Part shown: positions 17,996 through 26,527 of the stretch, in pieces
Layout: every line of letters starts with the position of its first letter
How positions within the stretch are numbered: the first letter of the stretch is position 1
From: Tissierella sp. MB52-C2
GTDB lineage: Bacteria; Bacillota; Clostridia; Tissierellales; Tissierellaceae
NCBI RefSeq assembly: GCF_030931715.1
Contig: NZ_CP133261.1
Span: 1,488,001-1,552,000 of the forward strand
Length of the DNA: 64,000 nt
Direction: 5' to 3'
Program-made: the position numbers and the translations under genes
Notes under the pieces: model-generated
What the model was told of the DNA's origin: nothing
The model's input: only the letters and a program-made list of their open reading frames with translations
Database searches by the model: none

Positions 17996-19300
17996 ATGAG
18001 AATCTACGATATTATTAAGAAAAAAAGAGATGGTTACTCTTTAAGTACTGAAGAAATTAATTATTTTGTTGAAAACTATACAAATGGAACTATTCCAGAC
18101 TATCAAGCTTCAGCTTTATTAATGGCTATTTACCTTAATAAAATGGACAAAAGAGAAACTCTAGATTTAACCAAAGCCATGATTAATTCAGGAGATACAT
18201 TTGATTTATCCAGTATAAATGGAATAAAAGTAGACAAACATTCTACCGGTGGAGTAGGAGATAGTGTAACACTAATATTAGGGCCTATGGTTGCAGCTTG
18301 CGGCGTTCCCTTTGTTAAAATGTCTGGTAGAGGATTAGGTCATACTGGTGGTACTTTAGATAAATTGGAGTCTATTAAAGGCTTTAGAGTTGAATTAAGT
18401 AAAGATGAGTTTGTAAGAAATACTAATGATATTAATATTTCTATTTGTAGTCAAACTGGCAACATTACTCCGGCTGATAAAAAACTATATGCTTTAAGAG
18501 ATGTTACAGCTACAGTTGAAAATCTATCTTTAATAGCTGGAAGTATTATGAGTAAAAAACTTGCCATAGAGTCAGACGCCATAATCTTAGATGTAAAGGT
18601 TGGTTCTGGGGCGTTTATGAAAAATATAGAAGATGCTATTTCTTTAGCTAATGAAATGGTTGCAATTGGTAATTCTTATGGTAGAAAAACCATAGCTGTA
18701 GTTACAAATATGGATGAACCCTTAGGTAAAGCCATAGGAAATGCTTTAGAAGTAAGGGAAGCTATAGAAACTTTACAAGGTAATGGACCAGATGATTTAT
18801 ATGAACTTTGCTTAAAACTAGGATCTAAATTACTTGTCCTTGCTAAAAAAGTCGATAATGAAGAAGATGGAAGAAATATTTTAATAGATGCTGTGAAATC
18901 AGGGAAGGCTTATGAGAAATTAATAGAATTAGTAGAACACCAAGATGGGGATATCTCCTATATAAAAAATACTGATTTACTTCCTAAGGCTAAATATATA
19001 TTAGAAGTTAAATCTAAAGTAGAAGGATATGTGAAATCTATAGATGCAGAAGAAATAGGTAAGGCTGCCTTATATTTAGGAGCAGGAAGAGAAACTATAG
19101 AATCTAAACTAGATTTAGCTGTAGGTATTATTTTAAACAAAAAGGTAGACGATAAAGTAGAATTAGGTGAAGCTTTAGCCTATATACATTCAAATGATAT
19201 GGAAAAGGCTAAAGAAATAGAAGAAAGACTACAGGAAATATACCTTATTGGTAATAAAAATATTGACGAAAAAGAGTTAATTTATAAAGAAATAGAATAA
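17996..19300 (+). CDS. pdp: pyrimidine-nucleoside phosphorylase
   Basis: 434 aa; KHSTGGVGDSVTL is the thymidine/pyrimidine phosphorylase signature, followed by MSGRGLGHTGGTLDKLES and the SIMSKKLA motif. It cleaves uridine, thymidine or deoxyuridine with phosphate. It starts 14 bases after punA in the same operon. Confidence 0.95.
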   Translation: MRIYDIIKKKRDGYSLSTEEINYFVENYTNGTIPDYQASALLMAIYLNKMDKRETLDLTKAMINSGDTFDLSSINGIKVDKHSTGGVGDSVTLILGPMVAACGVPFVKMSGRGLGHTGGTLDKLESIKGFRVELSKDEFVRNTNDINISICSQTGNITPADKKLYALRDVTATVENLSLIAGSIMSKKLAIESDAIILDVKVGSGAFMKNIEDAISLANEMVAIGNSYGRKTIAVVTNMDEPLGKAIGNALEVREAIETLQGNGPDDLYELCLKLGSKLLVLAKKVDNEEDGRNILIDAVKSGKAYEKLIELVEHQDGDISYIKNTDLLPKAKYILEVKSKVEGYVKSIDAEEIGKAALYLGAGRETIESKLDLAVGIILNKKVDDKVELGEALAYIHSNDMEKAKEIEERLQEIYLIGNKNIDEKELIYKEIE

Positions 19301-19393
19301 GCTTTTTCCAATTAATGTAAATAACTTAGACATTGCATAACTAAAGATTTTGTGGTTAATATAAAAGCAAACATATGAAATGGAGGTAATAGC

Positions 19394-20554
19394 TTGAAAA
19401 GGAAACTTATATCTGCCATATTATTGCTTTTAATTGTAATCACTTCTATTCCAACGGAGATCTACGCAGAGGAAGATTTGAAGATTAATGCTAAATCTGC
19501 AGTACTTATGGATGTTAATACAGGGGCTATTCTTTATAAATTAAATGAGAATGAAAAGCTGGCTCCAGCTAGTATAACTAAGATAATGACCATGGTACTA
19601 GGTATGGAAGCCTTAAGTAAGGGTAAGATCACTTTAGATGATAAGGTAATGGTAAGTGAATATGCTGCTGGAATGGGCGGCTCTCAAGTGTTCCTAGAGG
19701 CAGGAGAAGTTCAAACAATAGAAAATTTATTTAAGGCCATTGCCATAAGATCTGGAAATGATGCTGCTGTAGCTTTAGCTGAGCATATAGCTGGTTCAGA
19801 AGATATTTTTGTAAAGATGATGAACAATAAGGCTAAAGAATTAGGTATGCTAAATACTCAATTCCATAATGCTAGTGGATTACCTAATAATGACCATTAT
19901 ATTTCTGCATATGATGTTGCTTTAATGTCTAAAGAGTTATTAAAATACGAAAAAGTTCATGAATGGCTGACTACTTATATGGAAGATTTGACAGTAGGAA
20001 AAAATAAGAATAGTATACAAACCATGGTGAATACCAATAGATTGCTTAAGGAATATGATGGAACTACTGGTGTGAAAACTGGATCAACAAATGAAGCAGG
20101 TTTTTGCTTATCTGGTTCTGCAAAGCGAGGTAATTTAGAGTTAATAGCAGTAATTATGGGAGCTACCGACTCCAAGACTAGATTTAATGAAGCCAAAAGA
20201 ATGTTAGACTATGGATTTGCAAACTATGATTCTGCCGAAATTGGTAAAAAGGGAGACGTTTTAGCTACAATTCCTGTGGAAAAAGGTAAATTACAGGAAG
20301 TGGAAGTTATGCTTTCTAAAGATTCTTATATATTATTAGCTAAGGGTAAGAAGGGTAATATTGAAAAAGAATTAGTCCTACCAGATATTATTCATGCACC
20401 TATATTAGCAGGAGATGAAATAGGAGAACTAATAATAAAAATAGATGGAAAAGAAATAGATAAAGTCAAACTTATTTCTAAGTCTGATGTGGAAAAAGCA
20501 AATCTATTTAATATTTTAAATAAAACTATAAATAGTTATCTAAGAGGAAGATAA
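19394..20554 (+). CDS. dacF: D-alanyl-D-alanine carboxypeptidase DacF (PBP5-type)
   Basis: 386 aa, TTG start with SD TGGAGG. Signal peptide residues 1-25 (cleavage after YA). Penicillin-binding motifs: S60-I-T-K63, SGN (in RSGNDAAVA) and KTG (VKTGST). The C-terminal beta domain ends in an amphipathic tail suited to membrane anchoring. It trims pentapeptide side chains; the position downstream of spoIIM-xerD-punA-pdp matches sporulation-specific dacF of Bacillus, although spoIIA does not follow here. Confidence 0.93.
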   Translation: MKRKLISAILLLLIVITSIPTEIYAEEDLKINAKSAVLMDVNTGAILYKLNENEKLAPASITKIMTMVLGMEALSKGKITLDDKVMVSEYAAGMGGSQVFLEAGEVQTIENLFKAIAIRSGNDAAVALAEHIAGSEDIFVKMMNNKAKELGMLNTQFHNASGLPNNDHYISAYDVALMSKELLKYEKVHEWLTTYMEDLTVGKNKNSIQTMVNTNRLLKEYDGTTGVKTGSTNEAGFCLSGSAKRGNLELIAVIMGATDSKTRFNEAKRMLDYGFANYDSAEIGKKGDVLATIPVEKGKLQEVEVMLSKDSYILLAKGKKGNIEKELVLPDIIHAPILAGDEIGELIIKIDGKEIDKVKLISKSDVEKANLFNILNKTINSYLRGR

Positions 20555-20581
20555 ATTAATTTAATATAAAGATTCTTATAG

Positions 20582-20612
20582 AACCTCGACTTTAGTGAGT
20601 CGAGGTTGTATA
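20582..20612 (+). terminator. hairpin after dacF
   Basis: Perfect 10-bp stem AACCTCGACT / AGTCGAGGTT (20582-20591, 20598-20607) with a 6-base loop. The trailing T-run is poor, so termination strength is uncertain. Confidence 0.6.
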
Positions 20613-20651
20613 ATGTTATAATATAGATTAATAGAAAGAAGGGTGTTAATA

Positions 20652-21242
20652 ATGGATATAATTTATAATTTACCGGGACTTTTTACAGCTATTATATTTC
20701 ATGAATTAGCTCATGGGTTTGTAGCCTATAAGTTAGGGGATTCTACAGCAAAAGATGCAGGAAGATTAACTTTAAACCCTTTTAAACATCTGGATTTAAC
20801 AGGATTTGTTTTTCTACTTTTATTTAGATTTGGATGGGCCAAGCCTGTTCCCATAAATTCCTTTAACTTTAAGAATAGGAAACTAGGTACTATAATGGTT
20901 TCTTTAGCAGGTCCAGTGTCTAATTTTATAATAGCTATTATTGTTGGATTTATTCTTTCCTTAGATTTGATTACTAACGCCATAGTATTTAAAATATTAT
21001 TTATAACTCTATGGTATAATGTTATGCTAGGTGTATTTAACTTACTTCCTTTTCCCCCATTAGATGGATCAAAGATAGTAGCATCTTTACTTCCTAAAAA
21101 ACTAGAATATTATTTCTATAAATATGAAAGATACTTTTATCTAATTCTTATTATTTTAATAGCCACTAATACTGTAGATAAGTTAATGAGGCCTATTATA
21201 GACGCAGTATTAAATTTATTGATTTTGATATTAGGATGGTAA
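20652..21242 (+). CDS. site-2-protease-family membrane metalloprotease (M50)
   Basis: 196 aa with four to five membrane segments. The zinc motif HELAHG (HEXXH) lies in the first helix region and the partner metal motif NLLPFPPLDGSKI in the second half. It is the short cytosolic-type S2P relative without a PDZ domain. SD AAGAAGGGTG favours ATG 20652 over GTG 20643. It lies immediately upstream of scpAB, a common arrangement in clostridia. Confidence 0.9.
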   Translation: MDIIYNLPGLFTAIIFHELAHGFVAYKLGDSTAKDAGRLTLNPFKHLDLTGFVFLLLFRFGWAKPVPINSFNFKNRKLGTIMVSLAGPVSNFIIAIIVGFILSLDLITNAIVFKILFITLWYNVMLGVFNLLPFPPLDGSKIVASLLPKKLEYYFYKYERYFYLILIILIATNTVDKLMRPIIDAVLNLLILILGW

Positions 21243-21247
21243 AATAG

Positions 21248-21991
21248 ATGAATTATAAAGTAATGATAGACGCCTTTGAAGGTCCTATGGATTTATTGCT
21301 TCATCTTATTGATAAGGCTGAAATAGATATATATGATATACCTATCAGTCTTATAGCAGAACAATTTGTTCAATATATACATCAAATGGAAGAGTTGAAT
21401 TTAGAAGTAACTGGAGAGTTTTTAGTAATGGCAGCTACACTTTTAGAAATTAAATCTAAATTACTTCTTCCAAATAAGACTTCTTCAGAAGATATGCAGT
21501 TAGAGCTTGAAGAAATAGATCCTAGGGTAGAATTAGTAAGAAAGTTAGTAGAATATAAAAAATATAAGAATGCAGCAATGGAATTAAAGAATTTAGAAAA
21601 TATTTATTCTAAAGTTTATTATAAGCCAAAAGAGGATTTAATAGAATTTGAAGATGACGAATTTCAACTTGAAGGGTTAAATATAGAGATATTATTAAAG
21701 TCGATAAATAATATTATTAAGAAAAGAAGTAGGATAACATTAAGCTTAGATGTTGGAGAAATTCAAAGGGAAGAATATACATTAGAAGAATGTATGGAAA
21801 AAATTAAAAACCATATATCAGCAGGAGAAGTGCTTAAGTTTAGTTCTTTAATTAATGAAGAGAGTACTAAAAACGAGATAATAACTTATTTTTTATCTGT
21901 ACTAGAATTAATTAGAATGAAGCATATAAATGTATTTCAAGAAGAAGATTTTTCTGACTTGAATATTAGTAGAAGAATAGAAGAGGAGTAA
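21248..21991 (+). CDS. scpA: segregation and condensation protein A
   Basis: 247-aa kleisin subunit of the bacterial SMC complex. N-terminal FEGPMDLLLHLIDKAEIDIYDI signature is present, an acidic linker follows, and a C-terminal winged-helix closes the protein. It partners ScpB, encoded next, and SMC (not in this window) for chromosome compaction. Starts 5 bases after the protease gene. Confidence 0.95.
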   Translation: MNYKVMIDAFEGPMDLLLHLIDKAEIDIYDIPISLIAEQFVQYIHQMEELNLEVTGEFLVMAATLLEIKSKLLLPNKTSSEDMQLELEEIDPRVELVRKLVEYKKYKNAAMELKNLENIYSKVYYKPKEDLIEFEDDEFQLEGLNIEILLKSINNIIKKRSRITLSLDVGEIQREEYTLEECMEKIKNHISAGEVLKFSSLINEESTKNEIITYFLSVLELIRMKHINVFQEEDFSDLNISRRIEEE

Positions 21992-21996
21992 TATAT

Positions 21997-22542
21997 ATGG
22001 ATTCTAGAGAGATAAAATCTATTATTGAAGCCTTATTATTTACTTGGGGTGATCCTTTAGAAGCTAAGGACATAGCTTCAATCTTAGAGTTAAATAAAGA
22101 AGAAGTATCTAATATTATGGATGAAATGATAGATGAGTTTGATTATAATATGAGGGGAGTCAAAATAATAAAAATAAAAGATTCCTATCAATTAGGAACA
22201 AGGCCTGAACATTTTTCATGGATAAAGAAACTGTCTAATCCTAAAACAGTAAAGGGATTATCTAATGCAGCATTGGAGACTCTATCCATTATCGCCTATA
22301 GGCAACCTATTATTAAATCTGATATAGAAGCCATAAGAGGTGTAAGATGTGATAAAGCAGTAGAAACACTAATGGATAGAGAATTGATCAAAGAAATTGG
22401 AAGACTTGAACGGGTAGGACGGCCAATACTATATGGTACTACTGATGACTTTCTAAGGGCCTTTGGATTGGAAACATTGGAGAATTTACCGCCATTAAAT
22501 GAACTTATGGATAATTTAGATAATATAGAAGAGGAAGAATAA
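21997..22542 (+). CDS. scpB: segregation and condensation protein B
   Basis: 181-aa ScpB: paired winged-helix domains, with the family segments EALLFTWGDPL, ALETLSIIAYRQPI and GRPILYGTTDDFL. It dimerises and binds ScpA. Five bases after scpA. Weak hairpin AATACTAAA/TTTAGTATT plus T-rich run follows at 22541-22576. Confidence 0.95.
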   Translation: MDSREIKSIIEALLFTWGDPLEAKDIASILELNKEEVSNIMDEMIDEFDYNMRGVKIIKIKDSYQLGTRPEHFSWIKKLSNPKTVKGLSNAALETLSIIAYRQPIIKSDIEAIRGVRCDKAVETLMDRELIKEIGRLERVGRPILYGTTDDFLRAFGLETLENLPPLNELMDNLDNIEEEE

Positions 22543-22611
22543 TACTAAATTTTAGTATTATTTTCTTTTTTTTGGAAATATTACTTAGTAACCTAAAAAG
22601 GAAGTGATGAA

Positions 22612-23187
22612 GTGATATATATTATTATCTTTCTATCTTTAGTTTTATTACTATTATTTCTTATACCTATAAAAGTAAAGATGTACTATGAATTTGCTGA
22701 AAAGTCTAGATATAAAGTAACAATTACATATTTGTTCGGACTTATAAAAAAAGAAATTGATTCCACAAGAAAGGAAAATATAGATAAAGAAGTAGATGAT
22801 GAATTTAATATTAAAGGAAATCATAAATCCTACGTACAATATATAATCGATAAAGGTCATATAAAAAAAATGGATTTTAAAGTGAATATCGGATTTGAAG
22901 ATCCTAGTTTGTTGGGCATGTCCTTCGGTATTGTTTGGGCAATAGTTAATGTTGTACTTAGTTATATTCTTAGAAACAAAGATATAAACAAAATTGAAGA
23001 AAAAGATATACAGATAAACCCTTTATTTAACATGGATATTTTTGAAATGTTTTTTTTATGTATAATTAACGTAAATTTGGTTTATATTATTATTGCATAC
23101 ATTAGAACTTTAAAAGAAATTAGAGAAGGTGGGGAGAGTATTGCCAGAACATCCAATAGAAGGATTAATGAAAACTACAATGAATAA
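22612..23187 (+). CDS. DUF2953 membrane protein
   Basis: 191 aa, GTG start with SD AAAGGAAGTGA. N-terminal transmembrane helix (residues 2-18), then a soluble basic domain with TYLFGLIKKE (typical of DUF2953), and a second hydrophobic stretch near the C-terminus. Overlaps the next gene by 47 bases. In Firmicutes DUF2953 genes are regularly found directly upstream of ytfJ, as here, hinting at a sporulation-linked role; function unknown. Confidence 0.8.
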   Translation: MIYIIIFLSLVLLLLFLIPIKVKMYYEFAEKSRYKVTITYLFGLIKKEIDSTRKENIDKEVDDEFNIKGNHKSYVQYIIDKGHIKKMDFKVNIGFEDPSLLGMSFGIVWAIVNVVLSYILRNKDINKIEEKDIQINPLFNMDIFEMFFLCIINVNLVYIIIAYIRTLKEIREGGESIARTSNRRINENYNE

Positions 23188-23569
23188 TTTAAAGGAAATG
23201 GTAGATGTAAATACTATAGTAGGTGATGCCGTACATGCGGCAGATGGCTCTGTGATAATACCAGTGTCTAAAATCTCTTTTGGATTTGCATCAGGTGGTA
23301 GTGAGTTCAATATGGGAAAAAACAATCCACAAGAAGAGAAACTTCCTTTTGGTGGTGGAAGTGGAGCGGGAGTTTCAGTATCTCCTGTAGGCTTTATTGT
23401 AGTTGGTAATGAACAAATAAAATTATTAACAGTAGATGAAGGTAGTAGTGCTTTAACAAATTTATTTGGATTCGTTGAGAAAATGGCTGATAATTTACAG
23501 CAATCATTCGGTAATAAAAACGACACTATGAGTACTCAAGGAAGCACAAATACTACTGAAATGCAGTAA
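23141..23569 (+). CDS. ytfJ: sporulation/germination protein YtfJ (GerW family)
   Basis: 142 aa. The N-terminus PEHPIEGLMKTTMNNLKEM and the segments VIIPVSKISFGFASGG and GGGSGAGVSVSPVGF are diagnostic of YtfJ/GerW. In Bacillus it is a sporulation protein needed for a normal germination response. GTG at 23129 is possible, but TTG at 23141 sits after GGTGGGGAGA and gives the family's usual N-terminus. Overlaps DUF2953. Confidence 0.92.
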   Translation: MPEHPIEGLMKTTMNNLKEMVDVNTIVGDAVHAADGSVIIPVSKISFGFASGGSEFNMGKNNPQEEKLPFGGGSGAGVSVSPVGFIVVGNEQIKLLTVDEGSSALTNLFGFVEKMADNLQQSFGNKNDTMSTQGSTNTTEMQ

Positions 23570-23652
23570 AAGTTTATAAATAATTTTCAATAGGAGCAGG
23601 ATATAATATCTTGCTTCTTTTAAATTATTCTATATTTTAAGGAGGTTATTAT

Positions 23653-24753
23653 ATGAAGAAAAAAATATGTCTTATTATAATTATAATAATGACTTTAAGC
23701 TCTAGTATAGTGTTTGGTCAAGAGTTGAGCTTAAGCGGACAATCATATATATTAATGGATGCTGAGACTGGAAGAGTTTTGTATGAAAGAAATGCACATA
23801 AAAAGATGCCTATGGCAAGTACTACTAAGATAATGACTGCTTTAGTTGCCTTAGAAAATGGAAAATTAGATGATAAAATAGTTGCCAAGGGTGAGTGTAT
23901 TGGAGTAGAAGGATCTAGTATATATCTAAAAGAAGGAGAAGTTATTTCATTAAAGGATATGCTCTATGGATTGATGTTAAGATCAGGAAATGATTCATCT
24001 GTAGCTATTGCCAATCATATAGGAGGTTCTTTAGATGGCTTTGTATCTTTAATGAATAAAAAAGCAGAGTCCATAGGAGCAGTAAATACTAATTTTGCTA
24101 ACCCACATGGATTACATGACGATTCACATTATTCCACAGCATATGATTTGGCGTTAATAACCAAAGAAGCCTTTTCCTATGAAGAATTTGGCAATATAGT
24201 AAAGTCTAAATCCTATACTGCAGATAGAGAGGAAAACAATTATTTTTACAATAAAAATAAAACTCTTTGGGAATATACTGGTGGAGATGGGGTAAAAACT
24301 GGATATACTATGAGATCAGGTAGGTGTTTAGTTTCATCTGCTACGAGGAACGGTATGCATCTTATAGCTGTATCTTTAAATGCAGGGGATTGGTTTAATG
24401 ATAATTATAAGTTATTAAACTATGGATTCGATAATTATAGTAGATTATTTGTATATGATAATAATCAGTTTATTGAAAGAATTGATGTTGAAAACGGAAA
24501 TAGAGATTATCTCAACCTAGTCACTGAAAACAGCTTTTTTTATCCTTTTAAAGAAGGGGAAAGAGAAAGCATAAAGCTTAGTATCGATGTACCTGATACT
24601 ATAGAAGCACCCATAGAAAAAGGAGATAAAATAGGATCCATTTATACTTATCTTGATGGCAAACTAGTACACGAAGGTAATTTAGTGGCAAAGTCAACTA
24701 TAAAGAGAATCAATAAATTGGAAAAACTCCTTAATAATCTTAAAATCAAATAA
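23653..24753 (+). CDS. D-alanyl-D-alanine carboxypeptidase, second copy
   Basis: 366 aa with a signal peptide ending near Gly22, active-site S56-T-T-K59, SGN (RSGNDSSVA) and KTG (VKTGYT). Similar domain plan to dacF at 19394 but clearly diverged. Located after ytfJ, like the spore-cortex D,D-carboxypeptidase genes of clostridia; DacB-type role is inferred. Hairpin follows at 24741. Confidence 0.92.
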   Translation: MKKKICLIIIIIMTLSSSIVFGQELSLSGQSYILMDAETGRVLYERNAHKKMPMASTTKIMTALVALENGKLDDKIVAKGECIGVEGSSIYLKEGEVISLKDMLYGLMLRSGNDSSVAIANHIGGSLDGFVSLMNKKAESIGAVNTNFANPHGLHDDSHYSTAYDLALITKEAFSYEEFGNIVKSKSYTADREENNYFYNKNKTLWEYTGGDGVKTGYTMRSGRCLVSSATRNGMHLIAVSLNAGDWFNDNYKLLNYGFDNYSRLFVYDNNQFIERIDVENGNRDYLNLVTENSFFYPFKEGERESIKLSIDVPDTIEAPIEKGDKIGSIYTYLDGKLVHEGNLVAKSTIKRINKLEKLLNNLKIK

Positions 24754-24776
24754 AAAAATATTTGATTTTACATTTT
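24741..24776 (+). terminator. terminator after the second carboxypeptidase
   Basis: Perfect 12-bp AT-rich stem TAAAATCAAATA / TATTTGATTTTA (24741-24752, 24759-24770), loop of six A-rich bases, then CATTTT. It includes the gene's last codons. Confidence 0.6.
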
Positions 24777-24826
24777 AATGGAAAAAAGGTAATATAGTAG
24801 TACAAGATGTTGAAAGGGGCTTTAAA

Positions 24827-25534
24827 ATGAGACTACAAAAATATATTGCATTATGTGGAATAAGTTCAAGAAGAAAAGCAGAACAATTAATAATAGATGG
24901 TAAAGTAATGGTAAACAATAAAGTAATTACAGAATTAGGAACTACAATAGATCCTAATAAGGACGTAGTTAAAGTAGATAATAAGAAAATAAAGGCAGAA
25001 AAAAATAAGGTTTATATTATGTTAAATAAACCTATTGGATTTGTAACTACTTTAAAAGATGAAAAAGATAGGAAGATAGTTACAGATTTAATAGAGGGTG
25101 TCAAAGAAAGAATTTATCCAGTAGGAAGGTTGGATGCTGATACTACTGGATTGCTTTTATTGACAAATGATGGAGATATGGCATATAAGCTTACTCATCC
25201 AAGTAACGAGATAATGAAAAAGTATATAGCCATAGTAGAAGGAGTTCCAAATAAGGCTGAATTAGAAAAGTTTAGACGTGGATTAGTGATAGATGGAAAG
25301 AAGACTTCTAATGCATATATAAAAATAGCGAAAAGATATGATACTGAATCTATTCTTGAGATTGTAATCCATGAAGGTAGAAATAGACAAGTAAAGAAAA
25401 TGTGTGAGGCGATAAATCATCCTGTTAAAAAACTAAAAAGAGTTTCCATAGGAGAAATCCAAATAGGTGGTTTAGATATAGGAAATTGGAGATATTTAGA
25501 CGATGAAGAAATCAAATATTTAAGAAGCATATAA
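24827..25534 (+). CDS. rluB: rRNA pseudouridine synthase, RluB type
   Basis: 235 aa: S4 domain (LQKYIALCGISSRRKAEQLI) then catalytic GRLDADTTGLLLLTNDG and HEGRNRQVKKMCEAI. The TTGLLLLTNDGDMAYKLTHP wording is typical of RluB (23S U2605 region). Start ATG follows GAAAGGGG. It begins a short operon with the GNAT-like protein and mnmM. Confidence 0.92.
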   Translation: MRLQKYIALCGISSRRKAEQLIIDGKVMVNNKVITELGTTIDPNKDVVKVDNKKIKAEKNKVYIMLNKPIGFVTTLKDEKDRKIVTDLIEGVKERIYPVGRLDADTTGLLLLTNDGDMAYKLTHPSNEIMKKYIAIVEGVPNKAELEKFRRGLVIDGKKTSNAYIKIAKRYDTESILEIVIHEGRNRQVKKMCEAINHPVKKLKRVSIGEIQIGGLDIGNWRYLDDEEIKYLRSI

Positions 25535-25547
25535 CGATGGAGGAAGT

Positions 25548-25952
25548 ATGTTATTATTAAGAAGATATTTAGAAAGTGAGAAAGATAAGATACAAGAAAT
25601 TCTAGCTAAAGAAAATATAAAAGATTTATCTTTAGATGGTGTTATATATATAGGATTAGAAAATGAAGATTTATTTGGAGTGGCAAAGGCAGAGGAAGAA
25701 GAAAATAAATGGGTATTGAAATATTTAGTAATTAAGGATTCTAAGCGAGGAGAAAATCTAGGAGATGGACTCTTTAGATCAATAGTTAATTATCTCTATA
25801 ATCAGGGAACTCATAGGGTTTATTTTAAATCTAAAGACACTTATTTTCTTAAAAAAGGATTTTTTGTAAATAAAGATGATGAATTAGAGTTAAATATACC
25901 TGAATTCTTTAGTAAAGGCTGCAATAGTTGTGGAGGTTGTAATGAGGTATAG
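25548..25952 (+). CDS. GNAT-like protein with C-terminal Cys cluster
   Basis: 134 aa. The core (LKYLVIKDSKRGENLGDGLFRSIVNYL) has the spacing of a GNAT acetyl-CoA site (R/Q-X-X-G-X-G/A in relaxed form), and the end carries CNSCGGC. Substrate unknown. SD GGAGG before the ATG, 13 bases after rluB. Its last 11 bases overlap the start of mnmM, so the two are probably translationally coupled. Confidence 0.65.
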   Translation: MLLLRRYLESEKDKIQEILAKENIKDLSLDGVIYIGLENEDLFGVAKAEEEENKWVLKYLVIKDSKRGENLGDGLFRSIVNYLYNQGTHRVYFKSKDTYFLKKGFFVNKDDELELNIPEFFSKGCNSCGGCNEV

Positions 25953-26526
25953 TGAAATTATAAATACTTTAAAGATAGTTAAAGATATGATTTATAAATG
26001 CGTGAAAGATGGACAAGTTGTAGTAGATTGCACCGTAGGTAATGGAAATGATACTATATTACTGGCAAGACTAGTAGGAAAAACTGGAAGAGTATATGGT
26101 TTTGATATTCAAAAAAAAGCTTTAGATATAACAAAAGAAAGTTTAGCTTGTGAAAACCTAGACAATGATGTAAGATTAATACATGATGGTCATGAAAACA
26201 TTGATTTATATATTAAAGAAAAAGTTGATTTTATTATATATAATTTAGGGTATCTACCAAAGGGTAATAAAAATATAAAGACTAATAAAGATACTACTCT
26301 TAAATCTTTACGAAAGGCAATAAATATATTAAATGATAATGGTATAATATTGATTACTTGTTATATTGGACATGAAGGTGGTTTAGAGGAAAAAGAAGAA
26401 GTGGAAAGATTCTTAAAGAGTTTAGACCAAAAACAATTTAATGTAGTAAAATATGATTTTATTAATCAAATAAATTATCCGCCTATTTTATATGGCGTAG
26501 AGAAATCTAAAACTAGGAGGGAGTAA
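25942..26526 (+). CDS. mnmM: tRNA 5-(aminomethyl)-2-thiouridine methyltransferase MnmM (YtqB)
   Basis: 194-aa Rossmann methyltransferase of the rRNA_methylase/YtqB family: SAM motif VVDCTVGNGNDTILLARLVG, acidic ribose-binding FDIQ, and the family-specific NLGYLPKGNK. YtqB of Bacillus was shown to methylate nm5s2U to mnm5s2U at the tRNA wobble position. A GTG at 25930 precedes the SD GGAGG (25931-25935); ATG 25942 is the better start. The gene ends 1 base before the carboxyltransferase gene. Confidence 0.87.
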   Translation: MRYSEIINTLKIVKDMIYKCVKDGQVVVDCTVGNGNDTILLARLVGKTGRVYGFDIQKKALDITKESLACENLDNDVRLIHDGHENIDLYIKEKVDFIIYNLGYLPKGNKNIKTNKDTTLKSLRKAINILNDNGIILITCYIGHEGGLEEKEEVERFLKSLDQKQFNVVKYDFINQINYPPILYGVEKSKTRRE

Positions 26527-26527
26527 A